The notes beneath the pieces were generated by a model that did not search any database, had not been told where the DNA came from, and worked only from the letters and a program-made list of their open reading frames with translations. DNA of 19,307 bases from Thermoplasmata archaeon. Its GTDB lineage: Archaea > Thermoplasmatota > Thermoplasmata > UBA10834. The first letter of the stretch is position 1. Every line of letters starts with the position of its first letter. The translations under genes were made by a program, and so were the position numbers. Location: assembly GCA_025457845.1 (NCBI GenBank), contig JALOTO010000008.1, forward strand, positions 1 to 19,307. The letters run 5' to 3'. Below, piece after piece: positions 14,498 through 19,307 of this stretch.

Positions 14498-15541
14498 ATG
14501 ATACTCCGTCTGGCTATAATCGGCTTCGGCAACGTCGGCCAGGAATTCGCGCGGCTGCTCCTGTCGAAGAGGGAATGGCTCGTGAAGAGCAAGGGTCTGG
14601 ACATCGAGGTCCTGGCCATCGCCACCAAGAGCAGGGGCTCCCTGCTGGCGAAGAGAGGGCTTGACCTGCAGCGGGTCCTCGATGAGCTCAAGTCGAAAGG
14701 CCATCTGCGGGACTACGGCCCGGAGGTCACCGACCTCTCTCCGCTCAGCATCATAGACGAGTGCGATGCCGACATGTTGGTCGAACTCACGACGCTCGAC
14801 ATCGAGACTGGCCAGCCAGCAAAGGACCACATCTCAAACGCACTTCAAGCGGGCCTCGACGTGGTCACAGCGAACAAGGGGCCGATAGCCCATTCGTACG
14901 ATGAACTCAGGTCCATGGCCAGGTCAAGGAACGTCAGGCTCAGGTTCGAGGGTACCGTGATGGACGGGACCCCCGTCTTCAACCTCGTCGAGAGGACACT
15001 GCCCGGATGCGAGGTGATAGGCCTCCGGGGGATACTCAACAGCACCTCCAACTTCGTGCTGACAGAGATGCAGCGAGGAAGGACCATGGCCGAGGCGATA
15101 GCCGAGGCTCAGAGGAGAGGGTTCGCCGAGGCCGACCCGTCCCTTGACATCGACGGATGGGACGCTGCCGCGAAGATAACCGCGCTCGCCAACGTCATGA
15201 TGGGCGCGCGAATGACGCCCCAGAGGGTCGAGCGCGAGGGGATCAGGGGAACCGGCACCGACGAGCTCGCACGGGCCAAGAAGGACGGCGCCAGGATAAG
15301 GCTCGTCGCCGCGGCGAAGAGGGAGGGGGACGGAGTCCGGCTGACCGTAAGGAAGGAGGCAGTGCGCCCCGAGGACCCGTTCTGGGCGGTCGACGGCACC
15401 TCGAGCGCACTGACGATCCGCACAGACCTCATGGGGGACATCACGATACTCGAGACGGATCCGACGGTGACCCAGACCGCCTACGCGGTCCTGTCGGACA
15501 TGCTCCTCGTCGTGGAATCGATACGCGCCGGGACCATCTGA
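14498..15541 (+). CDS. hom: Homoserine dehydrogenase
   Basis: A 347-residue enzyme reducing L-aspartate semialdehyde to L-homoserine for threonine and methionine synthesis. The NAD(P) motif is IGFGNVGQEFA (8-18). Lys127 is in TANKGP. The catalytic domain shows EGTVMDGTPVFNLV, then GILNSTSNFVL and GFAEADP, then DGWDAAAK. Glu211, Asp222 and Lys226 have the same spacing as the catalytic residues of yeast homoserine dehydrogenase. There is no C-terminal ACT domain, so threonine feedback through ACT is not expected. The ATG at 14498 has GAGG about 8 nt upstream. The frame is open further back over the rubredoxin gene but carries no family sequence there. The gene ends 4 nt before the stop of the convergent rubrerythrin-like gene. 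Confidence 0.95.
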   Translation: MILRLAIIGFGNVGQEFARLLLSKREWLVKSKGLDIEVLAIATKSRGSLLAKRGLDLQRVLDELKSKGHLRDYGPEVTDLSPLSIIDECDADMLVELTTLDIETGQPAKDHISNALQAGLDVVTANKGPIAHSYDELRSMARSRNVRLRFEGTVMDGTPVFNLVERTLPGCEVIGLRGILNSTSNFVLTEMQRGRTMAEAIAEAQRRGFAEADPSLDIDGWDAAAKITALANVMMGARMTPQRVEREGIRGTGTDELARAKKDGARIRLVAAAKREGDGVRLTVRKEAVRPEDPFWAVDGTSSALTIRTDLMGDITILETDPTVTQTAYAVLSDMLLVVESIRAGTI

Positions 15542-15545
15542 CGGC

Positions 15546-16073
15546 TCATTGTGTCTCGAGGCTGAACTCCGCCTCACCGTAGTAGAAACCGGAACCGGAC
15601 CTGCTGTCGTGCTCCGCGGTGAGGATCGTGAGATGCCCCGCCTCCTGACCCACTAGCCAGTCGAAGAGCTCCCTTGCCCCGGGATCCGTGGCCTTCAGGG
15701 CGGCCGACCGGTAGTACTCTACGGATTTCCTCTCGACCGTCATGCCGACCTCGAGGACCTCGAGCTCGCTGGCGCCATCCTTGATCTTGCGCCTGGCCAC
15801 CTCCCTGTCCCTGAAGACCGAAATCTGCGGCATGCGTGGAGCGGTCGACCTGACATCGCTGAGGGTCCCCCATCCCTTCCCGGATTCCAGGCGCCTCATC
15901 TCCTCCTCTATGACCTCGATGTGCTTCTGCTCCTGGCGGACGAGGCTGGAGAACATCTCCCTGGCGCGGGGGTGCTTCATTGTCTTCGCGGCCCTCTCGA
16001 AGAAGTCCTTGCCCTCAAGCTCCATGTCAATGGCGTTCCTGAGCACGTCCAGAGAATCCTGGGGATGGGCCAT
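15546..16073 (-). CDS. Rubrerythrin-like ferritin-family diiron protein, no rubredoxin domain
   Basis: A 175-residue four-helix protein. Diiron ligands occur as two repeats with equal spacing: Glu18 then E48-x2-H51 (RQEQKHIEV), and Glu114 then E144-x2-H147 (GQEAGHLTI). The C-terminal YYGEAEFSLE resembles the end of the rubrerythrin diiron domain. The rubredoxin-type knuckles usual in rubrerythrin are absent. It probably reduces peroxide with electrons from a separate donor, though it could be an uncharacterised ferritin-like enzyme. The ATG at 16073 is chosen because GAGGA lies about 7 nt upstream and a TATA-like box is at 16107-16115. A longer frame to 16118 would cover that box. Confidence 0.87.
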   Translation of the reverse strand: MAHPQDSLDVLRNAIDMELEGKDFFERAAKTMKHPRAREMFSSLVRQEQKHIEVIEEEMRRLESGKGWGTLSDVRSTAPRMPQISVFRDREVARRKIKDGASELEVLEVGMTVERKSVEYYRSAALKATDPGARELFDWLVGQEAGHLTILTAEHDSRSGSGFYYGEAEFSLETQ

Positions 16074-16106
16074 CGTGATCTCCTCGACTCTGGAACGGTC
16101 CGCACG

Positions 16107-16115
16107 GGATATAGG
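16107..16115 (-). promoter_or_regulatory. TATA-like box for the rubrerythrin-like gene
   Basis: CCTATATCC on the minus strand is centred about 38 nt before the ATG at 16073, just after the stop of the upstream SDR gene. It predicts a leader of about 12 nt that would begin almost at the Shine-Dalgarno. Confidence 0.5.
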
Positions 16116-16151
16116 CATTTTGGCGAATGTGGACCAAGACGCGCGGATGGC

Positions 16152-16910
16152 CTACTGTGCCGTCATTCCACCGTCCACGGAGAGCGACGCCCCGGTGACG
16201 AAGGACGCTTCATCGGAGGCCAAGAAGACGACGACCGCCGCGACCTCCTCCGGCCGTCCGATCCTGCCGACAGGGAGTTCCTCGTTCATCCGCCTCAGGT
16301 ACGACCTCTCGTCGCCTGACGCCTTCGCCTCCTTGGACAGCATCGGGGTGTCGATTGTCCCAGGGTTGACGCAGTTGACCCTTATCCCGAACGGGGCGTA
16401 GTCGAGTGCCATCGCCTTCGTCATGACCGTCACCCCGCCCTTCGACGCGCAGTATGCGGGGCAGGCGCGGTTCCCGATGAGGCCGGCATCGGAGGAGTTG
16501 TTGACGATGACGCCAGAGCCCTGTCGTTTCATGTGTGGCACGGCGTACTTGGTGACGAGGAAGGTGCCCTTCAGGTTCGTGTCCACGACCCTGTCCCACT
16601 CGTCCTCGGTCATATCCTCCGCCAGACGTTCGATGTAGACTCCGGCGTTGTTGAAGAGCACGTCGATCCGGCCGAACCGCTCCACGGTGAATTCCACCAT
16701 CCGCTTGGCGTCTGCGGGGACGGCGACGCTGCCGGCAACGAAGGCGGCGTCAGCCCCCCCCTTTAGGGACTTGAGGGCCTTCCGTCCCTTCGCGTCCGAC
16801 CGGCCCGTGATGACGACCTTGGCTCCCTCGTCCAGCATGAGCCGCGCAACGGCGAGGCCGATCCCCTCGGTTCCCCCGGTCAGCAGCGCGACCTTCCCCT
16901 TCAGCCTCAT
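16152..16910 (-). CDS. Short-chain dehydrogenase/reductase (SDR), probably NADP(H)-linked
   Basis: A 252-residue classical SDR, paralogous to the one at 9335-10099. The coenzyme motif is TGGTEGIG (11-18), with NNAG at 87-90. The catalytic set is Ser140 in NNSSDAG, with Tyr153 and Lys157 in YCASK. Arg37 after the second strand (VVITGRSD) suggests NADP(H), unlike Asp36 in the other copy. The end FVTGASLSVDGGMTAQ is typical. The substrate is unknown. The ATG at 16910 lies downstream of a TATA-like box at 16941-16950; a GTG two codons earlier (16916) is the alternative. The kinase gene upstream on the same strand ends 62 nt away. Confidence 0.9.
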   Translation of the reverse strand: MRLKGKVALLTGGTEGIGLAVARLMLDEGAKVVITGRSDAKGRKALKSLKGGADAAFVAGSVAVPADAKRMVEFTVERFGRIDVLFNNAGVYIERLAEDMTEDEWDRVVDTNLKGTFLVTKYAVPHMKRQGSGVIVNNSSDAGLIGNRACPAYCASKGGVTVMTKAMALDYAPFGIRVNCVNPGTIDTPMLSKEAKASGDERSYLRRMNEELPVGRIGRPEEVAAVVVFLASDEASFVTGASLSVDGGMTAQ

Positions 16911-16940
16911 GCTCACCGACTGCGAGAATCATGCAGCGGC

Positions 16941-16950
16941 ATCATAATAC
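16941..16950 (-). promoter_or_regulatory. TATA-like box for the second SDR gene
   Basis: GTATTATGAT on the minus strand is centred about 36 nt before the ATG at 16910, predicting a leader of about 10 nt. With the preceding bases it contains AAGTATTATG, identical to the box before the ferritin-like gene. Confidence 0.5.
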
Positions 16951-16972
16951 TTCTGCGGGGGAGTCCAGAGCG

Positions 16973-18289
16973 TCACTTCGCCGAGGTCATCGGGAGGGCG
17001 ACGCGGAAGATGCTGCCCTTGGAGTGGTCCCCAGGCACTCTGTCCTCGACCCATACCATCCCGTGGTAGGCCTCCACTATTGCGCGGACGATTGACAGTC
17101 CGAGACCGCTCGCTATCGGCCCGTCGGCCCGCCCAGAGAACCTGCCGAACACGACCGTTTTCTTGGAGTCCGGTATGCCGATCCCGTTGTCGGCGACCGA
17201 GACACACCAGTACCTTCGGTAATCGACGAAGAACTCCCCTATCGACACCTCCACGACGACCTGGTCGTGTGGGTCGTACTCGACGGCGTTCTGCAGGATG
17301 TTGGTGAATATGTCCTCCGCCAGCTCGTTCGCCGTCACGAAGTAGCGGTGATTGTTGAGCTTGACGTCGATCTTGACATTCTTCTCCGGAGCTCCCCTCA
17401 GGACCTCCTGGGTGCTCTCCTTGAGCACCTCGCCGAGCTCCACGGGGCCGAGATTCAAGGCGCCCTCCTCCTCGATCTTCGTGAGCTTGCTCGCACGCTG
17501 GATCAGCTCGCTGATGCTCCATGCCGATGAGGAGGCCCGCTCCAGATAGGCTGTGGCCTTCGCAGGGTTGGACGAGGCCATGGCCAGGTAGCTCGTGACC
17601 GCCTGGTTGTAGTTGTTGATGTCGTGGGCGATGATGTCGCTCAGGAACCTGGTCCTCTGCGCGACCTCGACCTGTCTCTGGAACATCTTCGAGTTGGCGA
17701 TTGCGATGCCGGCCAGGTGCGAGAACACGGTCAAGGCCTCTATTGTCTCCTTGTCGAAGACCTTCTTCGTGAACGGCTCCGTGATCTCTATGTACCCGGC
17801 TACCTTGCCATCCTTGTCGGCGAACACGAACTTCAGGTAGTCGAGTTCGTGCCACTCGTCCTGGTCCTTCCGGGGGCTGGTTATGTCTTGGACATTGAAG
17901 TAGAAAGGTTCGTCGGACTTGACGTACTCCTCTGGCTGAGGGCGCACGAAGTAGACGTTCTCTGAGAGCTTGTACTTCTCATCGAGATCGCGCTTGAGGC
18001 GCTCCTGGCTGTAGGTCAGTTTCTTTATCCTCTCGGCCTTCGCTCCCTCGTAACCGTGGGTCGCCCGGATCCTGAACACCTGTTCGTTGTCGTCAAGGAC
18101 ACTGATCACGAGCCCCCTGACTGAGAAGAGATCGGCGATCGTTGTCGCGATGGTCTGGAGGACTGTGTCCAGGCTCTGGACCTTCATCACTTCGGAGAGC
18201 ACGCTGACCATGTCCCCCGCGAACCTCGGCGGGACGGTAGCCTGCTTTGAGGCAGGCCTACTCTTCGCTCTCTCGGAAGTATTCTGCAT
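16973..18289 (-). CDS. Soluble sensor histidine kinase with one GAF-like domain (third copy)
   Basis: A 438-residue cytosolic kinase of the same design as the one at 5541-6899. The GAF-like sensor (about 28-203) has DEKYKLSENVYFV (103-115), WHELD at 146-150, GYIEITEP and IAIANSKMF. The H-box is DIIAHDINN with His222, the same residue number as in the second kinase. N330/N334 lie in TNILQNAVEY, the G1 box is ADNGIGIP (366-373) and the G2 box ASGLGLSIV. The C-terminal VEDRVPGDHSKGSIFRV closely matches the ends of the other two. No transmembrane, receiver or DNA-binding part is present. The transcript probably starts near 18323 from a TATA-like box at 18345-18352, with a 6-bp inverted repeat at its 5' end. 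Ligand and partner are unknown. Confidence 0.92.
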   Translation of the reverse strand: MQNTSERAKSRPASKQATVPPRFAGDMVSVLSEVMKVQSLDTVLQTIATTIADLFSVRGLVISVLDDNEQVFRIRATHGYEGAKAERIKKLTYSQERLKRDLDEKYKLSENVYFVRPQPEEYVKSDEPFYFNVQDITSPRKDQDEWHELDYLKFVFADKDGKVAGYIEITEPFTKKVFDKETIEALTVFSHLAGIAIANSKMFQRQVEVAQRTRFLSDIIAHDINNYNQAVTSYLAMASSNPAKATAYLERASSSAWSISELIQRASKLTKIEEEGALNLGPVELGEVLKESTQEVLRGAPEKNVKIDVKLNNHRYFVTANELAEDIFTNILQNAVEYDPHDQVVVEVSIGEFFVDYRRYWCVSVADNGIGIPDSKKTVVFGRFSGRADGPIASGLGLSIVRAIVEAYHGMVWVEDRVPGDHSKGSIFRVALPMTSAK

Positions 18290-18304
18290 CGCGCATCCCC
18301 AGAG

Positions 18305-18322
18305 GCCGTTCCCATGAACGGC
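18305..18322. repeat. Perfect inverted repeat in the leader of the third kinase
   Basis: GCCGTT (18305-18310) and AACGGC (18317-18322) flank a 6-nt loop. The element sits immediately downstream of the predicted transcription start of the kinase gene. It could be an operator or a 5'-end hairpin. Confidence 0.45.
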
Positions 18323-18344
18323 ATGTGAGTGAAATACTCCTCAC

Positions 18345-18352
18345 TATTATAA
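18345..18352 (-). promoter_or_regulatory. TATA-like box for the third kinase
   Basis: TTATAATA on the minus strand is about 58 nt before the ATG at 18289, predicting a leader of about 34 nt. No strong Shine-Dalgarno is seen before this ATG. Confidence 0.5.
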
Positions 18353-18462
18353 CTTTCGCGAGACAGCGTCTCACCAGTAACACATCCAGCAGAGGCGCAC
18401 CCGAGCCCTTCGCGCAAACTGACTAATACGCGGAACAGGATTTCCCCGCGGAGGGTCTGAAG

Positions 18463-18729
18463 ATGGCAGAGGAGACACCCATTGGACACGTGATGCAGTT
18501 CTTCGCCAAACCCAGCGTGGCGGCGATAGAGGTCACATCTGGAACCCTCTCGGTCGGCGACAAGATCCGCATAAAGGGGACCACGACCGAGTTCGAGCAG
18601 ACGGTCGAGTCGATGGAGATAGACAGGAAGCCAGTCTCCAGCGTATCCGCAGGTCAGGCGGTCGGGATCAAGGTCCGCGACAGGGTAAGGCCGCACGACA
18701 TGGTTTTCAAGTTGGCCGTCCAGCCTTAA
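18463..18729 (+). CDS. Small EF-Tu domain-2-like protein (translation elongation factor-like)
   Basis: An 88-residue single beta-barrel protein resembling domain 2 of translational GTPases. The pattern starts GHVMQFFAKPSVAAIEV (8-24), then GTLSVGDKIRIKGTTTEFEQ with VESMEIDRKPV, and ends AGQAVGIKVRDRVRPHDMVFKL. Stand-alone proteins of this kind are common in archaea, and a similar barrel occurs at the C-terminus of some U32 peptidases. There is no GTPase domain, so it cannot be an elongation factor itself; its role is unknown. GGAGG at 18450-18454 lies 8 nt before the ATG, and a TATA-like CTAATACG is at 18423-18430. The asparaginase gene follows 27 nt downstream on the same strand. Confidence 0.88.
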   Translation: MAEETPIGHVMQFFAKPSVAAIEVTSGTLSVGDKIRIKGTTTEFEQTVESMEIDRKPVSSVSAGQAVGIKVRDRVRPHDMVFKLAVQP

Positions 18730-18731
18730 AT
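18725..18731 (+). promoter_or_regulatory. TATA-like box overlapping a stop codon, before the asparaginase gene
   Basis: CTTAAAT overlaps the stop codon (18727-18729) of the EF-Tu domain-2-like gene and is centred about 29 nt before the ATG at 18757, as expected for a leaderless transcript. Confidence 0.4.
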
Positions 18732-18756
18732 CCCGATACCCCGTATTCCCGGTCGC

Positions 18757-19307
18757 ATGAAACCGTCAGTCATAGTCCACGGCGGAGCCTGGGACATCCC
18801 GGACGATCAGGTGGACCGTCACATCGCGGGGTGCGAGCGCGCTGCCGCAAGGGCAAACGAGGTTCTCTCAAAAGGCGGGTCAGCCCTCGACGCCGTGGAG
18901 GAGGCGGTCGTGGTGATGGAGGACGACCCCATATTCGACGCTGGAAAGGGTTCAGTCCTCAACCAGATGGGCTTCGTCGAGATGGATGCCATAGTGATGG
19001 ACGGTCGAACCCTCAGGTCCGGGGCAGTGGCAGCGCTCAGGAACGTCAGGAACCCCGTCAGGGTCGCCCGGCGTCTCATGGAAACGACCCACTTCTCGAT
19101 GGTCGCTGGCCACGGCGCACTGAGATTCGCCCAGTCCAACGGTTTCGAGACCTGCACTGACGAGGAGCTCCTCGTGGGCTGGGAACTGGACGACTACCGC
19201 GAGTTCCAGAGGACCGGCATCCTCAGGACGAGAGAGGAGTTCGAGGGTGACAAGCCGGACACCGTTGGCGCGTGCGCCGTCGATTCTGAAGGGCATGTGG
19301 CCTGCGC
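18757..19307 (+). CDS. Isoaspartyl peptidase/L-asparaginase (Ntn hydrolase), 3' end outside the window
   Basis: The first 183 codons of a Thr-dependent Ntn hydrolase that cleaves isoaspartyl dipeptides and asparagine after self-cleavage of the precursor. The start is MKPSVIVHGGAWDIP, typical of the family. Next come ALDAVEEAVVVMEDDPIFDAGKGS and VEMDAIVMDG, in which family members read 'NaG.GS.ln..G.ve.DA.iMdg'. Thr169, coded at 19261-19263 in PDTVGACAVD, is the expected new N-terminal nucleophile after autoprocessing, so the whole alpha chain and the first residues of the beta chain are present. It is probably leaderless. It joins the M55 and M29 enzymes as a peptide-catabolism gene, or repairs damaged Asp/Asn peptides. 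The C-terminal half cannot be assessed. Confidence 0.93.
   Translation, partial: MKPSVIVHGGAWDIPDDQVDRHIAGCERAAARANEVLSKGGSALDAVEEAVVVMEDDPIFDAGKGSVLNQMGFVEMDAIVMDGRTLRSGAVAALRNVRNPVRVARRLMETTHFSMVAGHGALRFAQSNGFETCTDEELLVGWELDDYREFQRTGILRTREEFEGDKPDTVGACAVDSEGHVAC

Noticed and set aside
1..19307. CRISPR arrays, transposons, phage genes or defence systems
   Set aside because: No regularly spaced repeats, transposase, integrase or phage structural motifs were found in any frame read.

Overview
The window looks like a GC-rich archaeal chromosome segment, most probably from a heterotrophic, respiring member of the Thermoplasmatota or a related euryarchaeal group. The lineage is an inference, since there is no rRNA or other strong phylogenetic marker. 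Archaeal signs seen directly are AT-rich TATA-like boxes about 25-40 nt before many starts, several starts close enough to such a box to give leaderless or nearly leaderless mRNAs, a small EF-Tu domain-2-like protein of the kind annotated in archaea, and a histidine-kinase H-box of the HDxxN type. Coding density is very high, with 21 protein genes in 19.3 kb. No tRNA, rRNA, CRISPR array or insertion sequence was seen. No gene-free stretch exceeds about 300 bases; the longest is the divergent sdhC/rubredoxin region of 292 nt.

Layout. Bases 155-3936 (minus) hold a MoxR-type AAA+ ATPase fused to a VWA domain, preceded by a soluble histidine kinase with a duplicated GAF-like domain. Bases 4040-8635 (plus) hold an M55 D-aminopeptidase, a GNAT acetyltransferase, a second GAF histidine kinase, a second GNAT with a cysteine cluster, and an M29 aminopeptidase. 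Bases 8639-9217 (minus) encode an Isf-like iron-sulfur flavoprotein, divergent from an SDR oxidoreductase and a bacterioferritin-like protein (plus, 9335-10636). Bases 10721-13990 (minus) are a complete sdhCDAB operon for succinate dehydrogenase. Divergent from it are a rubredoxin and homoserine dehydrogenase (plus, 14283-15541). They are followed on the minus strand by a rubrerythrin-like diiron protein without a rubredoxin domain, a second SDR and a third GAF histidine kinase (15546-18289). The right edge (plus) holds the EF-Tu domain-2-like protein and the first part of an isoaspartyl peptidase/asparaginase.

How they may work together. Three peptide- or amino-acid-releasing enzymes (M55, M29 and the Ntn asparaginase) fit growth on proteins and peptides, with electrons entering the quinone pool through SDH. 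Isf-like flavoprotein, ferritin-like protein, rubredoxin and rubrerythrin-like protein together suggest handling of oxygen or peroxide and iron. The most distinctive feature is a family of three cytosolic kinases carrying four copies of one GAF-like sensor module marked by an invariant WHELD motif. No receiver-domain protein lies in the window. All functional assignments rest on reading motifs by eye; no database search was possible.
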